Assembly: GCA_913063225.1 (NCBI GenBank)
Contig: CAJXYP010000014.1
Coordinates: 17,188 to 81,187, forward strand
Length of the DNA stretch: 64,000 nt
From: an uncultured Cellvibrionales bacterium
GTDB lineage: Bacteria; Pseudomonadota; Gammaproteobacteria; Pseudomonadales; GM7GCV1
Reading direction: 5' to 3'
In this document: positions 38,895-47,936 of the stretch, piece after piece
Layout: every line of letters begins with the position of its first letter
How positions within the stretch are numbered: the stretch's first letter is position 1
Program-made: the position numbers and the translations under genes
Notes under the pieces: model-generated
The model's database searches: none
Told to the model about the DNA's origin: nothing
What the model saw: the letters and a program-made list of their open reading frames with translations, nothing else

Positions 38895-39917
38895 ATGAAA
38901 GGCACTCGAACTAAAGCAGCTGTAGTACTAGTTAACCTAGGCACTCCTAAAGAACTGACGGTTCCTGCAATAAGATCCTTCTTAAGGGATTTTTTGTGGG
39001 ATCGCAGAGTAGTGGAAATACCCAGGCCAATTTGGTGGATCATTCTCAACTGCTTTGTCTTGACCTTAAGACCGCGCAAGATAATAGAGACCTATAGCAA
39101 AGTTTGGACAGAGGAGGGCTCTCCACTTCGAGTTATAACCGAGCGCCAAGTTAAAGCCCTGCAGGCAAAGTTAGTAGACAGCCTAGGCGACTATGCCCCC
39201 AATGTTGTTCATGCGATGACCTATGGCGACCCCAAAATTGCCGACACCCTGGACCTGGCCTATAAGAGCGGAAGTCGGCGAATTATAGTGTTGCCTATGT
39301 ACCCACAGTATTCAGGCTCCACCACGGGTGCAATATATGATCAGGTTGCTAAGTATATGCAGTCGAATCGCGCCTTACCTAGTCTCAACATCATCAATAG
39401 CTACTTTTACGAAAGTGCCTACACAGGAGCCATAAGCAAAAGTATTGAAGGTTTTTGGCAACAGCATGGTAGAGCCGATTACCTACTCTTCTCCTATCAC
39501 GGCATTCCTATCTCTTATGTTGACAAAGGAGATCCATATGCCGGCCACTGTGAGTGCACGACTGGAGCCGTATCAGCCCAATTACAGCTAGATCCAGAGC
39601 GATCAAGCATGTCCTACCAATCTCTGTTTGGAAAGGCTGAGTGGCTAAAGCCATATACAGCAGTCAAATTGGTGGAACTCGCAAAAGCTGGCGTTAAGCG
39701 CATTGACGTTGTCTGTCCGGCTTTCGCAGCGGATTGCATTGAAACACTTGAAGAGATAGCGATGGAGAACGCTGAAATATTTATCGAGGCTGGAGGTGAG
39801 GAGCTGCGGCTAATTCCCTGCCTAAATGACTCGGCGTTACATATAGATGCTTTAGAACAAATTTTGATGCCGCATATTCTTGCGATCACTGATACTGCTG
39901 GGACCATTTCCTCCTAA
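38895..39917 (+). CDS. hemH: Ferrochelatase
   Basis: 340 residues. It inserts Fe2+ into protoporphyrin IX. Motifs are VLVNLGTPKEL at the start, LPMYPQYSGSTTGAIYD, the catalytic His in LLFSYHGIPISY, and VCPAFAADCIETLEEI with the metal-site Glu. Shares a one-base stop/start overlap (TAATG) with tsaB. Confidence 0.95.
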   Translation: MKGTRTKAAVVLVNLGTPKELTVPAIRSFLRDFLWDRRVVEIPRPIWWIILNCFVLTLRPRKIIETYSKVWTEEGSPLRVITERQVKALQAKLVDSLGDYAPNVVHAMTYGDPKIADTLDLAYKSGSRRIIVLPMYPQYSGSTTGAIYDQVAKYMQSNRALPSLNIINSYFYESAYTGAISKSIEGFWQQHGRADYLLFSYHGIPISYVDKGDPYAGHCECTTGAVSAQLQLDPERSSMSYQSLFGKAEWLKPYTAVKLVELAKAGVKRIDVVCPAFAADCIETLEEIAMENAEIFIEAGGEELRLIPCLNDSALHIDALEQILMPHILAITDTAGTISS

Positions 39918-40597
39918 TGTATCCCGCTCTCGCTATAGATTGTAGTGATCATGTTTGCTCGGTCGCCATTTCTGACGGCACTAAGTTTTGGCAAATTGAA
40001 GAGGAAGGCACCCGGCGTCAGGCTCGCCTGATACTGGGTTTAGTAGAAAACTGCCTGATCAAAGCGGATATCGAGAAAGAACAACTTCAAAGCATATGTT
40101 GGGCAGCAGGCCCCGGATCTTTCACAGGCCTGCGAATCGCCACTGCAGTAGCTCAGGGTATAGCTTACGCCTTAGACCTTCCCTTGACCCCAATTTCTAG
40201 CCTTGAAGCAATGGCAGCTGCTGCTAGCTCAACCAAGCCTCTGGAGGAGGGTGGCACACTCCTCACCATCACCGATGCGCGCATGGGAGAGTTCTATTGG
40301 GCTCTGTTCGAATATTCCAGTAAGAAAAACGCGTTATCTAGGCTCTGCGAGGACAGTTTAAGCAGCCTTGATCAAATTGATCTGCCCGCGGATCTAGCCC
40401 TTATACTTGGCAGCGGTGCTGAAGCGGTTGAAGCAAACTCGCCTAAAATCAACCAAACACCAGCAAGAGCCTCAGACTTATTCGCATTGGCGGAAAAACG
40501 TATCACTGAAGGTGGTCAAATAACCGCCATGCAAGCTGAACCGGTCTATCTTCGATCTAAATCAGCTTGGAAAACTCTTGAACAACAAAAGTCGTAA
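39917..40597 (+). CDS. tsaB: tRNA threonylcarbamoyladenosine synthesis protein TsaB
   Basis: 226 residues. ASKHA-fold, glycoprotease-like: the first strand LAIDCSDHVCSVAI and the family motif AAGPGSFTGLRIATAVAQGIAYAL are clear. TsaB binds TsaD and TsaE to make t6A37 in ANN-decoding tRNAs. The protein lacks the TsaD metal histidines, as expected. Confidence 0.93.
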   Translation: MYPALAIDCSDHVCSVAISDGTKFWQIEEEGTRRQARLILGLVENCLIKADIEKEQLQSICWAAGPGSFTGLRIATAVAQGIAYALDLPLTPISSLEAMAAAASSTKPLEEGGTLLTITDARMGEFYWALFEYSSKKNALSRLCEDSLSSLDQIDLPADLALILGSGAEAVEANSPKINQTPARASDLFALAEKRITEGGQITAMQAEPVYLRSKSAWKTLEQQKS

Positions 40598-40624
40598 GAA
40601 ATAGGGAACGAAGCAAAATACAAA

Positions 40625-41413
40625 ATGGATATTTTCCAGACAATTATTCTAGCGATTATTCAGGGTATTACGGAATTTCTTCCCATATCGAGTTCTGCAC
40701 ACCTTATTTTACCAAAGGAAGTATTAGGCTGGGCCGATCAGGGCTTAGCCTTTGACGTTGCCGTGCATGTAGGTAGCCTGGTTGCAGTTATTCTCTACTT
40801 TCGACGTGATGTGGGGGCAATTGCCTTAGGTGGCTTAGACAGCCTTAGGGGCCGCTGGTCCGATCAGGGGCAACTAGCCTGGTTTCTGGTTTTAGCGACC
40901 ATTCCGGCTGCAGTTGCCGGGTTAATATTTAAAGACTTTATCGAGACCGAGCTACGCAGTGCTCAGGTTATTGCCTACACCACGCTAATCGGCGCCGGGT
41001 TGCTGCTGATTGCGGACCGCATGGGCAAGGGTGGCAAACAAATAGCTGACCTAAGCTGGAAGCTGGTGCTGATAATTGGCATCGCTCAGGCCACCGCATT
41101 GGTCCCGGGAACCTCGCGCTCAGGGATAACTATCACAGCCGCGCTATTACTCGGACTATCGCCAACTTCTTCGGCTAAATTTTCTTTCCTGATGTCAATT
41201 CCCATAATCGCGCTCAGCGGAGCCTGGCAAGCATTGGAGCTTCTGGGAAGTAATGGCACAGACTGGTCGGTAATAGCCATAGCTACCCTGATATCAGGCG
41301 TATCAGCATATATCTGTATCCATTACTTTCTGAAACTGATCCAATCAATCGGCCTGATGCCTTTTGTCATATACCGGGTGCTTTTGGGGTTAGCGCTGTT
41401 TCTATTTATCTAA
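40625..41413 (+). CDS. uppP: Undecaprenyl-diphosphatase
   Basis: 262 residues with eight hydrophobic segments. Active-site motifs are the Glu-rich QGITEFLPISSSAHLIL (residues 14-30) and VPGTSRSGITITAALLLG. It recycles the undecaprenyl carrier for peptidoglycan and O-antigen synthesis and gives bacitracin tolerance (old name BacA). Its last 12 bases overlap the convergent EAL gene. Confidence 0.96.
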   Translation: MDIFQTIILAIIQGITEFLPISSSAHLILPKEVLGWADQGLAFDVAVHVGSLVAVILYFRRDVGAIALGGLDSLRGRWSDQGQLAWFLVLATIPAAVAGLIFKDFIETELRSAQVIAYTTLIGAGLLLIADRMGKGGKQIADLSWKLVLIIGIAQATALVPGTSRSGITITAALLLGLSPTSSAKFSFLMSIPIIALSGAWQALELLGSNGTDWSVIAIATLISGVSAYICIHYFLKLIQSIGLMPFVIYRVLLGLALFLFI

Positions 41414-43141
41414 CATGCGTACGTTTATTGATTCAAAAAGTAACAGGCCGTCCTTTTCTGCAAGAAGCCTAGACAGAAAGTATCCCTGACCCAAATCACA
41501 GCCCGCATCTACCAGCCATTTGTATTGATAGGCGCTTTCAATACCCTCAGCAAATACCTGAATACCCAGACGATGGGCCAGATCTATAGTGGCGGAAATC
41601 AACAAGCCATTGCGTGGGTTAGTCTCGATATTCTGAAGCAGGGAACGATCCAACTTTAATTTCTCAAAAGGGTATGAAGACAGGTAATTCAGATTCGAAT
41701 AACCAGATCCAAAATCATCCAAAGCGGTTCCAATATCTGCGTTTAGTAACCGCTTCATGCCATGATTCAGACTTTGGTCATCGGAAATTAAGGCATTCTC
41801 GGTAATTTCAACTTCAAGAGACACCCAACTGGGTAGCTGCTTAGATAGAGCAATCAGCTGATCCAAGTATCCAGAGTCCAAAAGACTCGAAGGAGATGCA
41901 TTTACCGACAGGCATATACCATCCTGGAACAGGGGTAACTGATTGCAGAAAACCACCACTGTCTTTAACAATCCAAGGTCTAGGGGTGCAAGCAAGTTCA
42001 TTTCGCTCTGCAACATCAATAAAAGTTCGGGAGACACATGGCCAAGATCTCTGCTATGCCATCTAGACAGCGCCTCGCAGCCGACCAAGCAACCCCTTTT
42101 CAGGTCATACTGAGGTTGGTAGTGCGCCGTAAACTCTTGTACTCGTAGCGCTTCAGCCAATGAACCTCCTATACTGAGCTTCTGCTGATGAGCCTCCATA
42201 ATAGAACCGAAGTAGCGGGTCACCTTAGGTGGGTTAATTGATTTGGCATGTGCCAGAGCTATTTCTACTCTGGACAAAAAATCTGAGCCCTCAATTTGAT
42301 CGGTACTACTGCGGACCGAATAGCCTGCTGACAGAAAGCAGGCTACCCTGTGGGCTTTCAGATGGTAGATTCCAGAGAGTTTTTGTAGCCACCTAGATAT
42401 TGACGCATCGCTCAGCGCTGCCTCGCTATCACGACGAATGACTATCAAAGCAAATACATCGGCATTGAGCCTGTAGCAATCTCCAACCTCAAGGCTCAGC
42501 AAAGCTAATGAAAGCTTTTTAATCAATAAATCCGCCGTGCCAGATCCATAACATTGGTTGATACTTCTAAAATTATCTATATCCAACAATACTAGAAAGC
42601 ACTGCGCGCCTTGCTCGCTTTTGCGTTCCAGATACCGCATCAAGGAAGTCCGATTTTTCAGCCCCGTTAGATCATCAAAATAGGCTTTACGGACCAGCTG
42701 TTTCTGAAGTGACTTCCTGGACGTTATATCCTCTGCTGTAATGGAGAGCTGATTCTCGCCAATGGGCACTACTTCATGCCGGTACCATCTGGTTTCGCCA
42801 AATAGCTGCAATGGAAATTCTTCCATTGCAGCTTGTCCGGATGCATAAGCCTGGAAATACCGATCGCACTGAACCCAGTTATCTGAAAATGGGTAAACCT
42901 TGCTAAGGCGACTACCCAGTATCTGATCCCGATCCATCTGTAACAATTTAGCCAGTTTTTGATTTGCGAAGAGCACAACAAAATCTTTTTGGCCAGGCTC
43001 TACCTCTATCAACTGAAGCAAGCAAAAGCAGTGCAGATTCGATTCTGCAGCTGCTTCAAAAATCCGAGAGGGCGTTACTTTGCTGGTCGCAGAAGTGCGC
43101 AGTGAAGGTAATAGGGGCTTATGCGGTGCGTGGGTATCCAT
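41402..43141 (-). CDS. PAS-GGDEF-EAL protein, likely c-di-GMP phosphodiesterase
   Basis: 579 residues, no membrane helix. Residues 30-140 are PAS-like (VLFANQKLAKLLQMDRDQIL). The GGDEF domain (about 150-310) has FDDLTGLKNR but its active loop is N-A-D-V-F (226-230) in place of G-G-D-E-F, so cyclase activity should be lost. The EAL domain (about 325-575) looks intact: Glu356 in EALSRW, NASP, EITEN, DDFGSGYSNLNYL, KLDRSLL and AEGIES. It is therefore predicted to degrade c-di-GMP, with the dead GGDEF perhaps sensing GTP. It follows the M48 gene on the same strand by 58 bases and could be read through from it. Confidence 0.88.
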   Translation of the reverse strand: MDTHAPHKPLLPSLRTSATSKVTPSRIFEAAAESNLHCFCLLQLIEVEPGQKDFVVLFANQKLAKLLQMDRDQILGSRLSKVYPFSDNWVQCDRYFQAYASGQAAMEEFPLQLFGETRWYRHEVVPIGENQLSITAEDITSRKSLQKQLVRKAYFDDLTGLKNRTSLMRYLERKSEQGAQCFLVLLDIDNFRSINQCYGSGTADLLIKKLSLALLSLEVGDCYRLNADVFALIVIRRDSEAALSDASISRWLQKLSGIYHLKAHRVACFLSAGYSVRSSTDQIEGSDFLSRVEIALAHAKSINPPKVTRYFGSIMEAHQQKLSIGGSLAEALRVQEFTAHYQPQYDLKRGCLVGCEALSRWHSRDLGHVSPELLLMLQSEMNLLAPLDLGLLKTVVVFCNQLPLFQDGICLSVNASPSSLLDSGYLDQLIALSKQLPSWVSLEVEITENALISDDQSLNHGMKRLLNADIGTALDDFGSGYSNLNYLSSYPFEKLKLDRSLLQNIETNPRNGLLISATIDLAHRLGIQVFAEGIESAYQYKWLVDAGCDLGQGYFLSRLLAEKDGLLLFESINVRMLDK

Positions 43142-43199
43142 ACTCTGTCATCCTTGACGTCAGTTACTTGAATCGCGTTTAGTTAAAGGTTCGGAAAGA

Positions 43200-44621
43200 C
43201 TATTCGACTAATTTCATCCAGGTTCCTGGCTGAGCTTCACCCGCCGGGTAGTAGCCATTGATCAAGCGCAGATAGGCTTCAGCCTCTTGGCCAAGCACAG
43301 AGGTTCTGGCCAAATCCAAGAAGGTCTCGCCGGGCTCAAGCCTCTGGTAATAGACCTGAAGCTCTCGGTCTGGAGGCAAGTCTTGTTGAGACGCCTGCCT
43401 AAAGCTAGCCATAATCTCCAATTGAAGCTGATCTGTTTCGTCATCGGCGTTACCCGGTAAAACAGTCGAAAAGTAATAGGCGTTGCTTCCGAGTTTAGTC
43501 GCAGCCACTCTTTGCACTAACGCACCAAACTGAATAAAGCCCGTAATCGCTGTCTCTTCTTCGTAAATTGGACTATGTTCGCTAGCATTAAGTAGTTCAT
43601 CTACGGAATAGCGCGCCAACAGCATTTCTTCAGCGGTTAACTCGTTGTCGGCAATGGTCGCGACTTCCAGTTTTAGCTCGATATCACCAGACCGGGAGGC
43701 CACACTAATAGTAGATCCGGAAGTAGTTCTATTCCAGTCATCAGGGTAGGTAAAGGTGACCGCCAGCCCCTTATGAACGTAGCGGGCTTTCCCCGGAGGC
43801 GCATTGCTGTTTGAACTTCGTCCAAAAACTACGCCGTCCACAGTAGTTCTATAGTCATCACGACCTTGAAATTCTTCCCCAGGTAATAGCAGTCCCGCCT
43901 GGGCGACAACCTCTTTAAGACGAGCATCTCCGCGCGGATGGCTAGCAAAGACACCGTGATAGGTGGATTGACCACCCGCGTTTCGAGCTTCACGGTTCAT
44001 AAAGGTTTCGTGATCTTTAAGAATACCTAGCACTTCGATCATAGCTTCAGGGTCATAACCAGTTCGATACAGATATTCAGCACCGTACTTATCGGCCTCT
44101 AACTCCATATCCCGACCGAATCCACTCACACGAGCGTTGTTCCAGATGCTCACCGCATCGCCAACACCGGAATTCATGGTGATAAGAGAAGCCATAAAAG
44201 CGGCAACATTACCCATAGTATTAGTGCTGTCGCGCCTATCGTGATGATGCCGGGTTACATGGGCGATTTCGTGAGCCAGTACCCCAGCTAGCTGAGCTTC
44301 CGACGTGAGGTAGTTGATAAGCCCCCGGTTCACATAAATATATCCGCCAGGTAACGCAAAGGCATTGATATCACCGCTATCGACTACAAAAAAGTGATAG
44401 TCAATTTCCGGCCAATCGCTATTGGCAGCGAGTTTCTGGCCTATTTCGTTGACATAGGCACTCAGTGCTTCGTCCTGGTAAAAACGCTCTGTAAGAAGTA
44501 GTTCTTCGTGGAGTTTCTGGCCAGCCTCTACTTCGCTATCTGCGTAAGCGAAAACCCCAGCGCATAATAAGAGCGCTGTAGCTATGCATTGAAATGATTT
44601 AAATCGAGCTGAGCCCTTCAT
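43200..44621 (-). CDS. M48-family periplasmic metalloprotease
   Basis: 473 residues. A signal peptide (residues 1-27) precedes an M48 peptidase domain with zinc motif HEIAH at 117-121 and the third ligand in ELEADKYGAEYLYRTGYDP. The C-terminal half includes a beta-rich part and ends with RLEPGETFLDLARTSVL, a LysM-like GDT-type motif that may touch peptidoglycan. The layout resembles BepA/LoiP-type envelope quality-control proteases with an added C-terminal domain. It is the last gene of the large minus-strand cluster, three bases after the preceding lipoprotein gene. Whether it serves the machine or envelope maintenance in general is open. Confidence 0.85.
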   Translation of the reverse strand: MKGSARFKSFQCIATALLLCAGVFAYADSEVEAGQKLHEELLLTERFYQDEALSAYVNEIGQKLAANSDWPEIDYHFFVVDSGDINAFALPGGYIYVNRGLINYLTSEAQLAGVLAHEIAHVTRHHHDRRDSTNTMGNVAAFMASLITMNSGVGDAVSIWNNARVSGFGRDMELEADKYGAEYLYRTGYDPEAMIEVLGILKDHETFMNREARNAGGQSTYHGVFASHPRGDARLKEVVAQAGLLLPGEEFQGRDDYRTTVDGVVFGRSSNSNAPPGKARYVHKGLAVTFTYPDDWNRTTSGSTISVASRSGDIELKLEVATIADNELTAEEMLLARYSVDELLNASEHSPIYEEETAITGFIQFGALVQRVAATKLGSNAYYFSTVLPGNADDETDQLQLEIMASFRQASQQDLPPDRELQVYYQRLEPGETFLDLARTSVLGQEAEAYLRLINGYYPAGEAQPGTWMKLVE

Positions 44622-44624
44622 CGA

Positions 44625-45278
44625 TTAACCCTGAACAATAAAGGACTGAATTTGCTTGCCTAACCCCTTACAAGAGTTGGTTTGAACGCGCGCAAGGAAG
44701 GGAATAGGGATAATTACTGCTGGTAAATAGGATGTACCGTGGCTATCTACACTGATACGCCCTGATTCTGTCATGGCGTGAAAATCCCAGACACTAGCTT
44801 CGTAGGTAGCTTCATCTTCCCACATCCCCAGACCTAAACAGCCGCCTCCTGCGGGGGATATTGTGCAGCTCAATCCACCACTAGAGTCAGTAGTTTCGGT
44901 ATTTCCCTCTATCCAGATAATGTAGCGTATTTCAAAGTCATCAATTGCTTTTTGCAATATCTGCTGTTCCAACAGCGTCTCTAAACGGGCCAAACTCAGA
45001 GGCGCGGTCCGGGGTTCAAACCAAGGGTAAAGGGCATCAACAAATTGTCCGTCCGGAATAACTTCCATACCCATAGCGCCTTGACCAAGCTCGCGGGCAA
45101 CGCAGGTTACCAAGTCCGCCTCAGCCTCGTAGGCCGGGGAGTGCTGACGTCCCAAAACTACCACAGTGTCTGAACCCAAATCTATATTGGTCTCAGTTAA
45201 ACGCATTTGATCCACGGTTACCGTGCTACAAGCAGCTAGCAGCCATAGGCTGGATACATGGACAATCGACTTAATCAT
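44625..45278 (-). CDS. Lipoprotein of unknown function, cluster gene 14
   Basis: 217 residues from ATG 45278, which shares ATGA with the stop of the preceding gene; a start 24 bases earlier is possible but overlaps more. A lipoprotein signal (IVHVSSLWLLAAC) puts the lipidated Cys near residue 17. The mature part has a possible disulfide-rich loop (LSCTISPAGGGCLGLGMW) and no recognised domain. It begins with TVVVLGRQHSPAYEAEADLV, which recalls the ILGQAHKNLF segment of its neighbour, so the two lipoproteins might be distant relatives. Confidence 0.7.
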   Translation of the reverse strand: MIKSIVHVSSLWLLAACSTVTVDQMRLTETNIDLGSDTVVVLGRQHSPAYEAEADLVTCVARELGQGAMGMEVIPDGQFVDALYPWFEPRTAPLSLARLETLLEQQILQKAIDDFEIRYIIWIEGNTETTDSSGGLSCTISPAGGGCLGLGMWEDEATYEASVWDFHAMTESGRISVDSHGTSYLPAVIIPIPFLARVQTNSCKGLGKQIQSFIVQG

Positions 45279-45856
45279 TGCTGCATCTCTGCATTTAACC
45301 AATTCTCTATATCCGCCTGCTGAGCGAACCCGAGGGTTAGCTGAGTACCTATATCTCTCAGCGCTTCCTCTGCGGCTCCATTTATGCCGGTGCCCTCGGA
45401 TTGGAGTCTCTCATCCGTAGCTCTTCCGTATCCCGTAATTAGCCAATCGGCTATTTCAACGCCGTCAGCATCCGTAGCTTGCAAGCGGTACTTTAGCCAA
45501 ACTTCATAAAAGGTGGAGCCTGTTTCCTTTGGCAACGCGTATTGAAAAGCGTTCACTTCCGGTCTCAACGTTATATCGGCGGTCTCAGGAGAAAGGCTAA
45601 GGTCGGTAAATAGCGCTGAAACAACACTGCTAAAAAGGTTTTTATGGGCCTGACCAAGAATTATGGTGATGTCACCGCGATCTTCTTCATCTTGAATAAA
45701 CTGATAAGTCGTAAACTCCTCCGGTAAATCGAGGAAGGCTGTTTTCTGTAGAGGGTCAACGAGGGGAGTAGGGAACTCGGCATTGATGGTATGCACCGAC
45801 GAGCAGCCTGCAACAAAAGCCAGAGATACAAACATAATGGAATGTCTAAAATTCAT
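45275..45856 (-). CDS. Lipoprotein of unknown function, cluster gene 13
   Basis: 193 residues. Lipobox LAFVAGC with the modified Cys at residue 18. The mature domain is alpha/beta with a long strand-rich part (EVWLKYRLQATDADGVEIADWLITGYGRA), the sort of small domain found in outer membrane assembly lipoproteins, but no named family is recognised. It starts three bases after the VWA gene stop and shares ATGA with the next gene, so it is tightly coupled to both. Confidence 0.75.
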   Translation of the reverse strand: MNFRHSIMFVSLAFVAGCSSVHTINAEFPTPLVDPLQKTAFLDLPEEFTTYQFIQDEEDRGDITIILGQAHKNLFSSVVSALFTDLSLSPETADITLRPEVNAFQYALPKETGSTFYEVWLKYRLQATDADGVEIADWLITGYGRATDERLQSEGTGINGAAEEALRDIGTQLTLGFAQQADIENWLNAEMQQ

Positions 45857-45859
45857 AAA

Positions 45860-46852
45860 TTACCTAAAGTCATTTAATCCTACAAAAGAACCCATATTCT
45901 GTTGAGCTATCTCCCGCATCAGAGCGGCAAATCTTGCTGCAGCATCAGCTTCTCCAACGGCAAGCATCAATGGGAAACCAATAGCGTGTATTCGCACCAT
46001 TGGCTCACTTGATCCGGATTGCCGATTCAAGTTGTACACTGTATCAAGCACAGCTTCCAGTGACCTGCCCGTATAGTCATCTCCAAACACATAAATACTA
46101 ATCTTATGGTCAGATTGATAAAAGGTCTGTATCGCAGCTTGTATGCCTTCAACCGGACTACTGTTACTGAACGGATGCCAGTTTCTCAGCTGACTGACGA
46201 TAATTTCCCTGCGGTCAGCGGTATCGGGAATCCACTGCCCACGAAAACTGGTAAACATGTATTGGCCCATATCATTCATTATCTGAATGCCTTTCACACT
46301 AGGGTAGACGTCCAATATATCTACAAGCTCTTGAATCATTCGCGGCCATGAATAGGTAAACATACTGCCGGACGTATCGATCACAAAAATGATGTACTCA
46401 GAATCAACCGGTATACCGCCGATGTAGTTGGTCTCATTTTGATAATTACTATAAAGACGACGCATCTCATCCGTAAGACTTTGTAGCGCAAGCTGGAGCT
46501 CTCCGCGCGGCCCTTCAGCAGCGGTATTTTCTTCATCTAGCGCAAACAATCTTTTCTCAGATACTTCTAGCTGATCAAGCAGAATGGCGACTAGCTCATC
46601 TTCTATGCCTAGCTGTTCATGCTTTGCGTTCAATTCCCGATCGAGAATGTCAATTTCACCCCGTAAGGTGAACAACTCCTCTTGCAGGGCGCGAACAGAG
46701 CCGACCTGATCTGTTTCAGTCTCTTCAATCACTTCGGGCGACTGAGTTTGTACGATAACCAACAGCAGAACGATGGCACCAAAGCCACAACTAATGACAT
46801 CCAAAAAAGCGATGTTGGTATCGTCACTCCCACGGCGTCTAATCATGGCCAA
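45860..46852 (-). CDS. VWA protein with ExbD/TolR-like anchor (first of two)
   Basis: 330 residues. The N-terminus NIAFLDVISCGFGAIVLLLVIVQ is one membrane helix that lines up with the ExbD/TolR helix: Asp18 of FLDV matches the proton-carrying Asp of FIDVM in ExbD. A coiled coil follows (about residues 45-135), then a von Willebrand A domain with MIDAS motif DTSGS at 159-163. The periplasmic peptidoglycan or TonB-contact domain of normal ExbD/TolR is replaced by the VWA domain. The downstream lipoproteins could be its ligands. It overlaps the second VWA gene by ten bases. The Asp alignment is by eye. Confidence 0.85.
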   Translation of the reverse strand: MAMIRRRGSDDTNIAFLDVISCGFGAIVLLLVIVQTQSPEVIEETETDQVGSVRALQEELFTLRGEIDILDRELNAKHEQLGIEDELVAILLDQLEVSEKRLFALDEENTAAEGPRGELQLALQSLTDEMRRLYSNYQNETNYIGGIPVDSEYIIFVIDTSGSMFTYSWPRMIQELVDILDVYPSVKGIQIMNDMGQYMFTSFRGQWIPDTADRREIIVSQLRNWHPFSNSSPVEGIQAAIQTFYQSDHKISIYVFGDDYTGRSLEAVLDTVYNLNRQSGSSEPMVRIHAIGFPLMLAVGEADAAARFAALMREIAQQNMGSFVGLNDFR

Positions 46853-47910
46853 TCCTCCGAGGGAGTTAAAAAGGCCCCTCTAGTTTTTACCGCCATGGAC
46901 CAAAATGCCGAAGCAGCGTAGTAATCCCCCTCCATTGGAAGCAAGAGTACATTGATCGGAATACCGCTTCCTACTTCATCCAAGGCTTCATTAAAGTATT
47001 GCAGACGTTCCCGACCACTTACGGAACCGCCCGTCTGAAGAACCCGGCCCTGAGTTGGTAACCCGTCCGTCACCAAAAAGATATTGTCTGGTTGAGGGTT
47101 CAGAGAAGCGATAGTAGAAAGCATATTAATCAGACTGGTTCCCCCGGCAGGTATGGTGCTTTTTAGCCCCTCTACGGCACCATTGAGCTGCGCCTGACTT
47201 GAAGCATCAAGCCAAGTTCCGGTTGTTCCATCAACGGTCGACTGAGCCGAAACATTAAAGTCATACAGTTGAAACCGGGTCTCGGGTTCAAGATTGGTAA
47301 TTATCCAGTCCGCAATAGACAAAGTTTGCTGCCATTTGGGTGATTGCATCTTAATTTCATCGCTCTGATTTCGTCGCCGAACCACGTTAATAATTGTGGT
47401 ATCCAACATACTCGCAGAAGAATCGATCAATATTAGCGTTCGATTACCGCTCATTTTGATGCCCGTAAGGTATTGGCGTTGCCCTTCACCAACAAACTGT
47501 CTTACCCGGTCACCGCCGGCTTGCTGCAGCACAGCCTTTTGCGATTCAAGCTCCGCCAATCGACGTTCCAACTCTGCGAGAGTTTCTACCGAGTTAGGAT
47601 CTAGCTGTTCAATTTCTCTCTGAAGATCTTCTATTTCCGCTTGAATACGACGGGCCAGCCCTTGCGCCTCAGCCATCTGCTCATCAACATCGGAAATAGT
47701 ATTGCGGATACGTACTAGGTTTTCCTCGCCCAAACGAATCTCTTCCTGGAGTAGGGTGGTTTCGGACCGCAAATTTATCGAGACGGTTGGATCCGGATCG
47801 ATATTGTGGCGAACGATCAAGAACAGCAATATTGTGGCTCCCAGACCACAGGACATAATGTCCAGAAAAGACAGGCTGAACGTTGATTGAATTCGCCTTG
47901 TTTTAGCCAT
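46843..47910 (-). CDS. VWA protein with ExbD/TolR-like anchor (second of two)
   Basis: 355 residues, same plan as its neighbour: N-terminal helix SFLDIMSCGLGATILLFLIV with Asp17, a long coiled coil (about residues 50-130), and a VWA domain with MIDAS DSSAS at 163-167, the second MIDAS-region threonine expected in GGTSLINM. The shared FLDxxSCGxGAxxLL motif shows that the two are ancient paralogues. Their divergence suggests a heteromer. It lies between the first VWA gene and the Hsp70-like gene, 26 bases after the latter. Confidence 0.85.
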   Translation of the reverse strand: MAKTRRIQSTFSLSFLDIMSCGLGATILLFLIVRHNIDPDPTVSINLRSETTLLQEEIRLGEENLVRIRNTISDVDEQMAEAQGLARRIQAEIEDLQREIEQLDPNSVETLAELERRLAELESQKAVLQQAGGDRVRQFVGEGQRQYLTGIKMSGNRTLILIDSSASMLDTTIINVVRRRNQSDEIKMQSPKWQQTLSIADWIITNLEPETRFQLYDFNVSAQSTVDGTTGTWLDASSQAQLNGAVEGLKSTIPAGGTSLINMLSTIASLNPQPDNIFLVTDGLPTQGRVLQTGGSVSGRERLQYFNEALDEVGSGIPINVLLLPMEGDYYAASAFWSMAVKTRGAFLTPSEDWP

Positions 47911-47936
47911 AATGGAGACAGAATCTAGGCGAAAGC

